From positions 35,395,774 to 35,459,773 of the forward strand of contig CM034314.1 in the NCBI GenBank assembly GCA_019925795.1: DNA of 64,000 nt, given 5' to 3'. A program made the translations under genes and the position numbers. How positions within the stretch are numbered: position 1 is the first letter of the stretch; each line of letters opens with the position of its first letter. The stretch comes from Dendrobium chrysotoxum (lineage: Eukaryota; Streptophyta; Magnoliopsida; Asparagales; Orchidaceae). The notes under the pieces were generated by a model. That model did no database searches. It worked only from the letters and a program-made list of their open reading frames with translations, and had not been told where the DNA came from. Positions 25,080-36,230 of the stretch are shown one piece after another.

Positions 25080-26430
25080 TTCTGTCTCCTCGCTCCCCTT
25101 TTTATTCATGCTCAGGTTGCTATCCCTTTTTCTTTCTATTTTGGCTTAGATATGATTGTAGCTCCACATGCATCTCAGTTTACTGTGTCAGTATGGGCAA
25201 GGTAACTTTCCTGTTATGCTCTAACTTGATAACATACCATAAGCTACAAAATCACTAATGGTCCAAAGAATGCAGCTTTAAGGATAAAGTTCTATTTAGT
25301 TGAGATGTCATATGTGAGGACACCTTCTTCCCATAAGAACTTGTGGTCATCAATTAATGATTGCAAAAAAAATATTATTTTTTCTTTTAGATTATGTGAC
25401 CCTGGTATTATAAGTGTTATAACATGAATGGGGTAGTCATGCACATCTCTAGTGGAAGACTATACGATGTTAATATAACTGCCTAACAAGAGTAAGATGA
25501 AGCTACCTGGCTGTATGGAGTGAAACTATCAGCACATAATCTCAATCTTATGTTATGTAGCTTGGCAGTAAATGAAACATGTATTTGATCAAAGTATTTT
25601 CATGCTTTAGCATATGATGGATGAGAAAGATCATTACTGTGTACTAATTTCTCATATGACCAACTGAACTCTTTGATACGTAGAGGCGTTGAAGTCTTGG
25701 AATAATTGATAAATAAAATAACTGAGAATATAAAACATCTTTCTTTTGATGACATTATTTTTCTTAGCTGGGTTTGAACTGAGGCATACTGCAGGCACGA
25801 TAATAAACTTCTATCGTATCATCCTTGGAATAGAACATATAACCATTCATAAAATAATTAATTTTTATAACAGGGAGACCCAACTATGAGACTAATTTCT
25901 TTGTTGGATATAAATTTATGGGGATTAAATTATCCATTAAATTTATTTCCTTTTGAAGATAAATAAAGTCCTTGAAGCACTCCTGAGGGATATTATATTC
26001 AGTTTTAATATGGAGCATCCTAATAACAATTGATAAGTTTGAATGAGTAGTGCAACCATTCCAAATTAGTTTTTGAGCAGCACATAGTAATTCATAAGAA
26101 AATTTTGTTTTTGAGTTTGGTGACTCTTCCATGCGTGCTCTTAAATTTAAACCTACTGCATTAAAAGTAAGTTCTTCCTGCAGTCTATTAATTTGATCTA
26201 GAAGCTGTGGATGCATTGGCATGAGTATCTTTATATGGCTCGTACTCACCATGTGAGGTCTAGAACCAGTATATTGGAACAAATCTCCTAGGATATAAAT
26301 CAACCTTAATATCCTGAGGCTTAAGAAAAGCTTGATTTTAGTGCTTCAAGCATGGATATCTAAATATTCCATCCGACTTAAATGAAAGTAGTTGACATGC
26401 AACATTACTGAAAATATTAACTTTCTTAAT
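25080..26430 (-). pseudogene. CACTA (En/Spm) transposase remnant, TnpD-like
   Basis: The readable frame 26303-25884 has IWNGCTTHSNLSIVIRMLHIK and NLIPINLYPTKKLVS, the pattern of the plant CACTA transposase family (Transposase_21 type) ahead of the catalytic part. Further left the same strand gives AWKYFDQIH, then NIRLRLCADSFTPYSQ and later LTSYSLPLEMCM (about 25600-25420), which is the family's conserved centre. Stop codons and frameshifts are frequent, so it is dead. The enzyme would cut at CACTA termini. A matching terminus lies at 29159. The left end is lost against the chromovirus fragment. Confidence 0.8.
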
Positions 26431-26565
26431 AAACTCATCTGTCAATACTTTTTGTCCTAGTAATAATCTATTATACATCCAATATCTCTCATATTGGATA
26501 GTCTTATGAATGTTGAATTAATAATCCTAAAATAAAATAAATATATAAAAATTCATTATTTTGTT

Positions 26566-26700
26566 ATGCAACTCCAAGGATATAAATTATCAAAATTTAA
26601 TTTATTGCACTCTCCCTCTCTCTCTCTCTCTTCCTTTCTCTCTCTATTTCACATGCTCACACACACTCTCCCTCTCTTGAATGCTCGCTCTCTTCCTTCC
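26566..26700 (+). repeat. (CT)n-rich microsatellite tract
   Basis: An imperfect CTCTCT/CACACA tract runs from about 26600 to 26695. It lies between the CACTA transposase remnant and a LINE-tail copy. The overlapping 65-codon frame is low complexity and not a gene. Confidence 0.7.
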
Positions 26701-26802
26701 ACTCTCTATTCGAACACTAATTTCAGCAAACTTTTGGCTAAACTAAATGTCTTAATAAAATAAACTCAGGAACATCGCATTCGATCCTTTAATATATATA
26801 TG

Positions 26803-27420
26803 TTAAAATCCACCCACGGGTATACACGTTAATATCCAAAAAAAAATAGTACAAGGTCCTTAAGGGGACCTCTAGCTCTCTACTGCTCGAACAAGCTATA
26901 AAAAATTCAAAAAATAACCTATGAGCCAGAGGTCCCCATTAACCAAAAGTAAATAGCAACCTAATAAAAATCTAGGGCAGCCAGAAGCCAGCACCCAAAA
27001 GGAGAAGAAGTAGAGAAAACCATTCTGCTTAGTTTTTCCCCAAAATAAGATCCCTGCACAAAAAGAAGGAAAGTCTCCACGACTGCCAAAATGAGCTGCA
27101 CATGAACTGATAAAACAAAGTAACATCATCATAATAGCAATAATCACATAAATTACGGCATTAAAGAAATATAACACATCAGCCATCGAGAGTATCCTTG
27201 CCAGCCAGTTGTTTCCTCCGGATGAAACGGAATGCCCCCGGAGAAGAATAACCAACTGGCATAGAGGCTATCCATTCACAATTTTAACCTCACAGAGTAG
27301 ATTGACAGAGTCCTAAAAAAACCAAAGATGGGAAGTATGATAATGAAAATGAGTACAGAACTCCCCATAAATCAGAAGAACTCCCAACGGGAAGCCAAGG
27401 AGGCTTAAATAAAATTTAGA
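26803..27420 (-). mobile_element. LINE 3'-tail family, copy A
   Basis: On the - strand the 3' end reads AGAGGTCCCCTTAAGGACC, then TTGTAC and ATTAACGTGTATACCCGTGGG, matching five other copies in the window. Internal sequence (27040-27090, TGCACAAAAAGAAGGAAAG) is shared with copy C. The 119-codon - strand frame (27255-26896) is hydrophobic and T-rich and is not taken as a gene. The 5' edge is uncertain. Confidence 0.65.
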
Positions 27421-27899
27421 ATAGCATGGATACTCTCATTGTTAAACCAAAATTCTTAACTTAATACTAAACCCTAAAATATTTTTTAGTGCATAAAAAA
27501 AATGAACATAAAGCCCTGTAAACATGGAACCCTAAACTCTAAAATAAGAACTACGAAGTTGTATAACCTTGATTGAAGAAAACTCGCTAAAACTCGGAAT
27601 AACATGTTTTATAATGGTTCAAATTACATTAAAAAGGAAAGCAATGAAGAGAACAAGTTATACCTTATAAATCTTAAAGAAATGGAGAGGAACGAGCAAG
27701 AAATGGCCTGGATCGCCGAATGGGGGCTGAGAAGCCGTTGGCTTTGAGTCTGGGAAAAAATCCATGAAAATGAAGAAGAGGGATGAGTTCGGGCAAAAAA
27801 GGGCTTTTTTCGGCGGAATTTCCGTTGGCTTTGTCCGTCGGAAACAAGTAACTTAAAACTGGCAAGGAATCCGAAGGAAAAGGCGACCGACATAGTTAT
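27421..27899 (-). other. CACTA interior or leader, no clear gene
   Basis: On the - strand there is a frame (27893-27624) rich in Ser and Phe with CCGACGG and TTCCGCCG words like those in CACTA subterminal regions. I do not recognise a protein. It probably belongs to the upstream part of the CACTA element whose transposase is at 25080-26430. Confidence 0.35.
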
Positions 27900-28273
27900 A
27901 CCAGTAGAATTTGATTATTTTCATGTAGTGTTTGTAGCTGTTGATGTTCTCTTACATATCCTTTCCCTTTGTTTTATTCTTTTTCTTGCTTGTTTGGTTC
28001 TTTTGCAGGATCGATCTCATTCCTCAGTACTCATGCTACAATCTCTGATGTTGTTCTTAGATGGGCCTTTTTTAGGTTTGGCTTTATGCCATCCATTTCC
28101 TTTTCTATATGTAACTAACAAAGGATCTTAAACTCATTAGCTTTTATTTTATTTTTGGTTGTAGCTCCATGAGTATTTGCTGAGTTCTCGATCCCTTTTA
28201 AGGATCTTGTATCTTATTTTTCATAATTAACGTGTAAGCCCTCTGTGGGTTTTTTAATAATAAATAAATAAAA

Positions 28274-28277
<4 letters not shown>
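27900..28277 (+). mobile_element. LINE 3'-tail family, copy B
   Basis: On the + strand, TTGTAGCTCCATGAG (28160) is followed by CCCTTTTAAGGATCTTGTA (28195-28213) and AATTAACGTGTAAGCCC (28226-28241), then a decayed A-rich end. CCC (28239-28241) and GGG (28247-28249) can pair around 5 nt just before the A-rich tail. The 5' edge is uncertain. Confidence 0.65.

Positions 28278-28309
<32 letters not shown>
28278..28309. repeat. (TA)n microsatellite, about 16 units
   Basis: An uninterrupted TATA run directly follows the A-rich tail of copy B, a common way for such repeats to grow from retroposon tails. Confidence 0.95.
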
Positions 28310-28919
28310 TATTCAATTTGTCAGATTTAAGCTAGATCTTTCTTAAATCCTGCTCAAAACCTACCACCACAACAATCCCCTATTGGTTTGCCCATTTTTT
28401 GATAATCCACACACAGGTTGCAAAATTGATTTTATATAACTCATAATAGCCACAATAAGAGAAAATTGGCTTCTTATTTTCTAAAATAAACTTGTCCCGT
28501 CACTATTTTTTATTAGCTGGGAGGAGATATTTTTTAGAGTTTGCTTGATGCAAAAGAACTCTACATTCCTGAGTTTCTATTTTTTATGAGTATAATAATA
28601 CAAAGTCAAAAAAAACTTGTGTATAAACTAATTTGGATGATAATCCAACTGATCTAGATTAAGAAAAAGATTTTAAAAGTATCATTCAAATGATTGGAAG
28701 AGAGTTCGAAGAGCTTATTTGCATAAAGGACATGAAAACTTTATGACATTCCAATTGTGTAGATTTAATTAAAAAATTAGTTAGATGAACCTAACAATTG
28801 ACTGGAGTGTATATAATAATACAAAAGATGTAATATATTATTTATTATGTCTTTTTATAGGCCTAACATAGAAGAAGAAATGAGCTATTATAGTTTTGAT
28901 GCTAGTTGATTCAAAAATT
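28310..28919. other. AT-rich DNA, no feature seen
   Basis: No frame over 60 codons, no known motif and no repeat edge were found. It may be CACTA interior. Confidence 0.4.
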
Positions 28920-29159
28920 GTAAAAGGGATTGTTACACCAGATAAGTAAAATCCCGACCGAACTTATCCCGTCGATTATGAGGTTTTTTCCGTGACGGAA
29001 AAAATTCCATCGAATATTTTTTGCCTGTGATTAATTTCCTACGCGCAATTTTTTGGGGAAAAATTTTTCATCAGAAATCCACTGGTAATGCATTTTTTCG
29101 ACAAACATTTGTCGATTTTGGCAAAAAATTCTATTGAAAATCGGTCATTTTCCTTTAGT
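28920..29159 (-). mobile_element. CACTA terminal and subterminal region
   Basis: Read on the - strand from 29159 it begins CACTAAAGGAAAATGACC, the hallmark terminus of CACTA transposons. Behind it come short repeated words such as TTTGTCGA, ATTCCATCG and CCGTGACGGAAA at 28965-29130, as expected of subterminal transposase-binding repeats. The transposase remnant at 25080-26430 is on the same strand. I found no opposite terminus, and the 3-bp target duplication cannot be checked. Confidence 0.65.
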
Positions 29160-30400
29160 GTGAGGGTTTCCTTCCACCATAATTTATTATTCCTAGACAC
29201 GTCAGCTGTAATACCAACTTGGTGTAGAAACCTGCACTAAACAAAACAATCCATGAAACAAAAACAAGGAAGAGAAAAAAATGTATAGCAATACAATGGA
29301 GGATGTGATTGTATAGTTTTTCTTTGCCCTCTTCCTATACTACTTTTCTCTATATATGAGCTGTTGTTATCTAATTTTTGTAGTTGCTTAATACATCCAA
29401 AAGGACAAGTTACTAAGTAGTGGTAAGAATAAAATAGAAAACAAACTAGTTGCGATAAATTGTTCCTTCTATTAAAGATGCACTACATCTGAAACTAAAT
29501 ATATACTCATATGTCTCTATAGATATTTTATTAATACCTAGGATGTTCTAGTTGAAGAACTCAACCAGTCATATCGCCCATCAATAGAACTCACTAGCAG
29601 AGAATATGATTCACCCTAATTTACAAAATTGATGAGTAACTCATGGCATGTGCACTAGAGAATTCATATAGATTCATCTAAACCCTCAAGAATCACTTAT
29701 TTTAGTAGGATATGATCTTCCAATGTCATTCATCATCATCTCGATTAACAAAATATCGACAAGTGTATGTCAAGACTATGACACTCTAGATGCAATCAAT
29801 CCTTAGTATGCAATCAATGTTGCTTGAAGGGGTTCACCCCTCATGCTCAAAGGTCCAAACACTACCCCTAGGAACTTACTGCCATTTCTAGGGGACTCTC
29901 CCATATGGACTTGTCTACATGTCATGTCCCAAATACTCACCCATGAAGCACCGAAGGACTCGCCGTGAAACAAAGGGCCACTTCAAGGACTACCAATAAG
30001 GATGCATGCCAAATATCGCTTGTAATGAGTTATATTAAGTTGTCCTTTTTAATTTTTTGGTGCTATCTTTCGTATTGCCATCTACGCCCTATAAATAAAG
30101 AGTGAAGAATCACACTTAGGATTTTTTTTGTGTACTTCAGATTTTTTGGCATATTTTGAGCTTTGAGCTTTCATCTCCATCCAATCCCCATAGTCACCCG
30201 AGCTTCACTTATTTTTTCGGTTCTTGCTTAAGGAAATTATTTGTTAGTAAAATTGGATGCATCGATGGGCAAATTTAGATCCAACACCTTAATTTTGATA
30301 ATGTGGATTTGGGGTGCCAATTTTGAATCTGACATGAAAACTTGACTGAAACATAGCACAAAAAGTTTGAGGTTCGACCAATCCATATAAGATCCGAGTC
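29160..30400. mobile_element. LTR-like stretch with a TATA box (unclassified)
   Basis: A TATAAATA box at 30090-30097 follows a region of higher GC (29820-30000) and is followed by a T-rich transcribed-leader-like segment. This is the look of a plant LTR or solo LTR on the + strand. No partner copy, TG/CA edge pair or TSD was found. It lies about 2 kb upstream of the MADS exon. Confidence 0.3.
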
Positions 30401-30460
30401 ACATTCATGTCATCTAATTAAATCACTTGAAAAAAAAGGTTGAGTTAAGATCGAACCAAA

Positions 30461-30960
30461 AAATTATTTATCTATTTGATTATTCTTTTCATACAAAAAA
30501 AAACTTGCATGAAAAAGTAAATACTTATAATTTTTTAGAGTTACTGTATCCAATTCGATTAATCTTGTTCATTTCAAGTCAGGTTGATACTACGCTATCA
30601 TACCTAAATGTTTTTTTTGTGCGCATTGGGTTAGGTTTAGATTTGATCAAGTTCTGTTGGGGCTAATTTTCTTTTGTTTAATAAATTATTCAGGTTGAGC
30701 TGATTGTATTCGTGACTAATTAAAAAAATTATTTAACTATTTGATTATTCCTTTCATAAAAAAATACATGAAAAATTAAAAGCTTATAATTTTTTAGAGT
30801 TATTATATCTGGTTCGAGTCAGGTTGATACCAAGCTATCATAACGTAAAAGTTTTTTGGAGCGTATTGGGCCAGGTATAGATTTGACTGAGTTCAGTTGG
30901 GGTTAAGATTTTTGATCTGTTAAATAAATTATTCAGGCTGAGCTAATTGTATTCTTGTCT
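30461..30960 (+). repeat. Tandem duplication, 265-bp period
   Basis: TCTATTTGATTATTC at 30471 recurs as ACTATTTGATTATTC at 30736. Several later landmarks recur in the same order: CTTATAATTTTTTAGAGTTA, CAGGTTGATAC, GGTTTAGATTTGA and TAAATAAATTATTCAGG. The two units are diverged by substitutions and one small deletion (about 265 and 240 bp). Confidence 0.85.
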
Positions 30961-31737
30961 ACTCATTTTTGTGTCAGACTAGAACATGATCCATTAACTC
31001 AATTTAAGACTCCTATTATGGACTGAATGCATTGCTCTTTACAGTTGTCTTATAAGATGCCTTACGTGTGCAATTTATATGGCAACAATTTACATGCAAA
31101 TGTATTGGTTGAATGTAGAGTTAATCTAGTCACAATTCTTTCATTGTGCTATATATGATCCATGGTAACTAAAGTAAAAGCAACAATGCGCTTAACAGCG
31201 AGAATGTGGGTGAAATTAGCCAGCTAATATATGCTTCAGAGGAGAGCTTGTGATGGCCCTTGGGGAGGTGGTATTCGCAAAGATCTGTCATGGCTGCCCA
31301 TTCAAACATCCTCTTGAAATTTCAAACCTGCTTTAGCAAATAAATCATCATTAGAGCTCACAGTTCAAGAGCGGTTCTTCGATCGTAAGCTCACTTAGAT
31401 CTTCAGAGAATTTAATCTCGTTAAATTCGAAGCATGAGCATGCAAGAAAATTCTAGACAGCTGTATCAAATGCCTAGTCAGCGTCAGCATCAAGAAAATA
31501 GCCTCTAAGGTTTAAATTACTGCGTGAAAAGCGAATTTTTCATATTAATCTTTTTTGTTTGGAGAAGTATTGATTTAAGAATCCAAATATCAGAAAAAAA
31601 TAAGGAACTGAAGACAAAGAGCTAAGGGTAGAAGAGGATGTTGAAGGACAATGGCTCACTCGTTGCTTTCATCCTTCCCCGTTCTTTTTGTTTTATTTTC
31701 CTAGTATTTTAGTTTGAGTGCAACTCAGTCCAACGTC
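30961..31737 (+). promoter_or_regulatory. Upstream region of the MADS gene (putative promoter)
   Basis: This is unique-looking DNA between the tandem duplication and the CT-rich leader, with no reading frame of note and no repeat edge. By position it should hold the proximal promoter. I did not find a TATA box that clearly decides a start, nor a perfect CArG box. Confidence 0.4.
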
Positions 31738-32157
31738 GTATTCAATCACCATTAATAATCCCTTTCAAAAAGACCCTTTCCCCTCTTTCTCCCTCTATCT
31801 CTTTTCTCTCTCCTCTTCTCTCTCTAATGCCCACCCACATTCTAAATTTCTGAAACCGACGGCAATGGTTGCCTGAGTTATTAGCCAGTGCTTCCTTTGT
31901 AGAAAGAGAGGGAAAGCTTCAAGTCATCAGCTTCTTAACCAGCAAGCTGACTCGTTTTCTTAGCAAAAGCTGGCTTTTTTTTTCTTTCACGCAGGCACAA
32001 GGGAAGAAGCACATCAAGCACAGCAGAAGTCGCTGAGTCTGTAAATTTATTGTTTCTTTTTTCTTTAACAAGGTGCGGTTTTGGATTTCTGAAGCTTATT
32101 TCTGTGGCTCTCTGTTTTGTTTTTCTTTTGTTCTGTAAAGGAGCAACGGAGCCGACA
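31738..32157 (+). promoter_or_regulatory. CT-rich 5' leader of the MADS gene
   Basis: A pyrimidine tract (31765-31827) of TCTCTC and CCCTCTTTC blocks is typical of plant MADS-gene leaders; (GA/CT)n tracts are known targets of BPC proteins. Downstream, GAGTCT|GTAAAT at 32040/32041 could be a 5' splice donor. Possible acceptors are AACAAG ending at 32071 and GTAAAG ending at 32140, each after a T-rich run. Arabidopsis AGAMOUS has an intron in its leader, so one here is plausible. The transcript start was not located. Confidence 0.5.
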
Positions 32158-32360
32158 ATGATGGAGCCAAAGGAAAAGATGGGAAGAGGAAAGATAGAGA
32201 TCAAGAGGATAGAAAACACTACTAACAGGCAAGTCACTTTCTGTAAGCGTCGTAATGGCCTCCTCAAGAAGGCTTACGAGCTCTCCGTTCTCTGCGATGC
32301 TGAAGTCGCCCTTGTCATCTTCTCCAGCCGTGGCCGCCTCTACGAGTATGCCAATAACAG
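32158..32360 (+). CDS. AG: AGAMOUS-like MADS-box protein, exon with MADS domain
   Basis: This is the first coding exon of a MIKC-type MADS transcription factor of the AGAMOUS clade. Such proteins bind CArG boxes in the nucleus as dimers and specify stamens and carpels. It encodes 67 codons plus 2 nt. ATGs at 32158, 32161 and 32179 are in frame; the last is the usual MADS Met, and the leader MMEPKEK is like that of monocot AG proteins. The domain reads MGRGKIEIKRIENTTNRQV, then CKRRNGLLKKAYELSVLCDA, and ends EVALVIFSSRGRLYEYANN. The common form of this family has IV where this has VI. The exon ends AACAG at a GT donor (32361), splitting the AG|T Ser codon completed at 50398. No upstream in-frame ATG exists; the extended open frame begins with TTG. 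Next to SEEDSTICK-type genes, exon 2 decides for the C lineage. Confidence 0.93.
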
Positions 32361-34010
32361 GTTTATTCTTCTCTCTCTATCTCTAATTATCTTTCTTCCG
32401 AAGTTAATTTTTTTGTTGCAGAGTACAGAGTAATTGAATGATTAGTATAGTTAATTGTTTTCAAAGATATAGTAATTAAACAACCTTACAGTCTTCACTT
32501 TTTTCTTCTATGGAATCTGTGTTCATTTAGATGATCTATAGAAGTAAAGGGAAGTTTCATAAAAGGGGTCTCTTTGCTGCTTTTTCTTTCCCTCTTATGT
32601 TTGGCTCTTCTATGTCAAGAGCAAGAGCTTCACTTTAAGTCCAATGATAACATAAAAATGGCTTTTCCCCCTACTTTCCCTTCTTCGATCTGCTGGGTTT
32701 TACTTTGTCAAGAAGATCTAAATTAGAAAAACAAAACTACTTCTTTTAGGAGAACATGGAAAACAATAAAAGGAGTTATTTTCTTTCCTTGTAATAAAAA
32801 TATGCAGCTCTTTCCCCTCTTCCATTCAAATTTCGTAGGCATCAAGATCTGAACTTGAGTGATGGTGCATCTAGATAACAGTGAATGTGGAGGGAAGCTG
32901 AAATAGATTTATACTGCTGAGCTTATATTTGCTACCCTATGGAGTGACTAGTGGTCCACTTAGGATCTCAATTCTATTATAAAAATGCAGTTTTTTTCAT
33001 CCCTTTCCTTCCCTTTCCCTTCTTCATAGACAATTTTATGTTGGAAGGAAGCATGGATCTGTTGTAAAAAGAACCGTTTCTCGTTTTTGTTGGCAATAGT
33101 AAACAGAGATTTGGTATTTGGCTGTCTTTCGGGAAAAGAGAGGAGGTCCTCTCTCCCTTTTCGGATTCAAGACTTTGCCCTTTCACCTCTCTTTCTCTCT
33201 CAGAACGTCACTAATCCATCCTGGCAAAGAGCTGTCAAACTCTCATTACTCATTAGCCTTACCAACTCTTCATACCTTATTAGGGTTTCCATCGGAGAAA
33301 TTAGGGTTTTAGCCAATTTTTTTGTAATCTATACATAAAAGGGGCTCACGAGATTTACTCTGATTCTTCACATCTGACAGCATGTCTCAAAAAACCTAAA
33401 TATATATATATATTTTTAGGGTTAAAAAAGGTCTTTTTTTAAGGTTTTCTCCATGGGGGCAACTTGTTGGAGAGATATAATAATGAGAGCGGTAAGAGAG
33501 AAAGAGAGAGGGAAGAGAAAAGAAGTTACGAGCCAATGAGTGAGGGTACTCGGTACATAGGGAGGCTTTATATTTGCCTAAATAGTACACAAATGAGAGA
33601 AGGTAGCAGAATAAAGAGACTCAAAGCGGGCAAAAAAGTGGACCAGGAGGTAGCATTAGAAGAGATGAATTATGAGGATTCGTTGTTAGTGTGGAGGAGG
33701 TAGATGTGGCCGGGAGTGCAAGACAAGAAGCAAATCAAATTAGCTTGGCATGCTTCAAATTATGTCCCAAATTAAGATCGAGCTACTTATCATATACTTA
33801 GATTGAAAAGTGATGAAAATTATGTAGCACCTCACTAAAAATTTTTTATTCATATTTAAATTTCATAAAATTATACTTAAAAATATTCTATTTATTTTGA
33901 AACGTAAAAAACGCAATAATAATTAATTAAATTATGTACTCATTTTAAAATAAATTTAATAGTTTTAAAATCAATTTCAATTATATTTTAGCCAAGATAT
34001 CCATAAAACT

Positions 34011-34015
<5 letters not shown>

Positions 34016-34072
<57 letters not shown>
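34016..34072. repeat. (TA)n microsatellite, about 28 units
   Basis: This is an uninterrupted TA run. Shorter TA runs lie at 33401-33412, 34239-34253, 46377-46393 and 52021-52040. Confidence 0.97.
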
Positions 34073-34074
<2 letters not shown>

Positions 34075-34937
34075 CAAAGAGAAAAAAATCTTAAAATTAA
34101 GATATGTTTAACATAACTCATACGTGCATGCTTAATTTAAGAAATAATCCCATATTGACAAATTCTTGATATTTCATGTATACATAAATATATGGGATAG
34201 AGAATTGATCATTAAAAAATTATAAAATAAATTATTTAATATATATATATATATAGTTTAGTAAAATTTTCAAAATATTCAAAATATTTGTGATTTTAAG
34301 TTGTAAATTATGTGAGAGAGTTTGTGGAAGTTGAAATTTTGTTGTCTATGATACAATAAGGTGAATCTGTATTTATTTATTTAATTTGATGGAGGACCTT
34401 TTTATTTGTATGCCACATTATTTAATATAATATTAGGTATTTTATTCGATTATTTTTTTCCTATATTAATAATTCAGGGTGTAGAACATAGATTGGAGGA
34501 TTGATAAATGAAAATGATTAGACTTGGGAATTATATTATATGTTGTGTCTTGTCTGTTGAAAAGATCGCTTTTACCTCTGCGCTTTTCCTAGAAGAAATG
34601 TTGGATATCAAGTGATTGAAAGGAAATACATGCTTTCACACACCGAACACGCAAAAATCTATAGACAACGAGAGAGAAAAAAACAGAAAATAAAAGAGAG
34701 GGATGCAAAAAAATTCTGCCTTGATTGAGATTTGTGAGTCCCAATGATGCGTTCCACAGGTTACCTGAAAAATATAGACATCATGTCGCTCGCAGCGTTT
34801 ACCATTAAAAATAGTTCACCAGCTCAATAAATGCTTTTCTGAGTCCTATGTGATTTATGGTAGTAACTTTATCAAGTATTTCTATGCATTATTATTACAA
34901 AGTTTTTTTAATAAATATATTGAGATAAATTTCTATG

Positions 34938-34980
<43 letters not shown>

Positions 34981-34981
34981 T
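34938..34981. repeat. (ATT)n microsatellite, about 14 units
   Basis: This is a perfect trinucleotide run directly at the left edge of the L1 ORF1 fragment. It probably grew from retroposon-derived sequence. Confidence 0.97.
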
Positions 34982-34989
34982 TCTGAGTC

Positions 34990-36230
34990 TAATATCACCA
35001 GAGGTCACATTCTCAAATTATCACCAAGATGGTGTTCCACAAGATCCCTATTAGAGGATAAAGCTACTTGATTCTCACAACACCTAGTAGAAGGATCTAA
35101 GTTTGTTATAGAAATAATCTTACCCTCATTGACCATAAAATCTTTAGGTTTATCTAGAGATGGAAAAATTCTATGAGGCTCAATATTATTGTTACCATTA
35201 TTATTTTCCTCAATAGGCATAATATCCGTAGAAATAATAGTAGAAAAATTATTTTTATTAGTCTGTGAATCCCTACTTAAATGAGGATGAAGAATGATTC
35301 ACTTAGTTTTCATGTGTCCTAATGACTTGCAGTGATCACAATAATGAGGAAATTCCTCCATCTGAACATATTGATTATAACCAAAATTTTCAGGCCCCAA
35401 CCAAATTGAAGCAGTATATCACTTAGCTATGTCTAACTCGACCAACACCCGAGCGACCGAGGGACAAGACCCAATAAAAGTAGAGTTATCAGTTTTTAGA
35501 TGGCGACCAAATAAGGTGCCCAAGCCATGTAGTATGTGGAGAGAAAAAATGGGTCCTAATTAGGTTATGAAAAGAAATCCAAATGGGGATAATGGGGGAA
35601 TTTACCGTAATGTCAAAAAATGAAGACCATTTGGTCAGCTTCATATAATAAGTGAAAACAAGAAGGATCTATGGGCAAAAACTCTATTGTAATCCATATC
35701 ATTGTTAAGTTTGATCAAAACATGCTTAGCATCCATGAAGGTGATCAAAAACTTACCACTTAGTTTAAGGTTGAAGAAAATTTTTTGAATCACATCGAGA
35801 GAAGCCTTGCGATTGAGAAAATTACCGACTAAAGAAAATCAGAAAGGGGCAGCAAGAGCAAAAACCTCTTCATTCGAAATCCATAGAGCTCGCAGCCCCC
35901 GATAGGTTGTGGCTTTGAGGTCAGGGAAGGCATCCGCATATGATATTCCAGAAAGGGCGTCAACAACGAGCGAGAAGAATTTTTATCACTTAAAAAGCCA
36001 GGATCTCCCAAGAGAACATGATTTACCGCCAGCGGAGACGTAGAACCGTCAAAGGTAGGCTTAAGACGGAATGAGTGAGGGCTTGCTCGTAGCCTCGGCC
36101 AAGAGAGTGAGGTCACTGAATGTGGAGGACATGCTCGGTGAGATCTGAGCAAGGTCGACAGCAACAACAAACCGCGGGGGGCAGCGTGGAAGAAAGGAGG
36201 CTAGAGCGAAGCCCTAGCAGCGAAGCTCCA
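34990..36230 (-). pseudogene. L1 LINE ORF1 fragment (DUF4283 plus zinc knuckle), broken
   Basis: From right to left on the - strand come a Ser/Pro-rich start, then YADAFPDLKA and LRALWISNEEVFAL (about 35960-35850). The DUF4283 core follows: LVGNFLNRKASLDVIQKIFF, then FLITFMDAKHVLIKLNNDMDY (about 35840-35680). A zinc knuckle YCDHCKSLGHMKTK lies near 35375-35330, where the final Cys codon has become TGA. A 71-codon Asn-rich tail follows (35220-35008). This is the RNA-binding protein of plant L1-type LINEs. Frames change at least three times. It is antisense to the MADS gene, with no ORF2 beside it. Confidence 0.75.

Noticed and set aside
27624..27893. 89-codon Ser/Phe-rich - strand frame as a gene
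   Set aside because: No known domain, a second frame overlaps it, and the wording looks like a CACTA leader or subterminal region.
32050..32157. N-terminal extension of the MADS protein starting at 32050
   Set aside because: The frame opens with TTG, not ATG, and the sequence is a T-rich leader. The first in-frame ATG is 32158.
32361..32433. Reading through the exon end (continuing ORF after 32360)
   Set aside because: A clean GT donor at 32361 and an in-frame partner exon at 50398 that restores the conserved family sequence make this intron.
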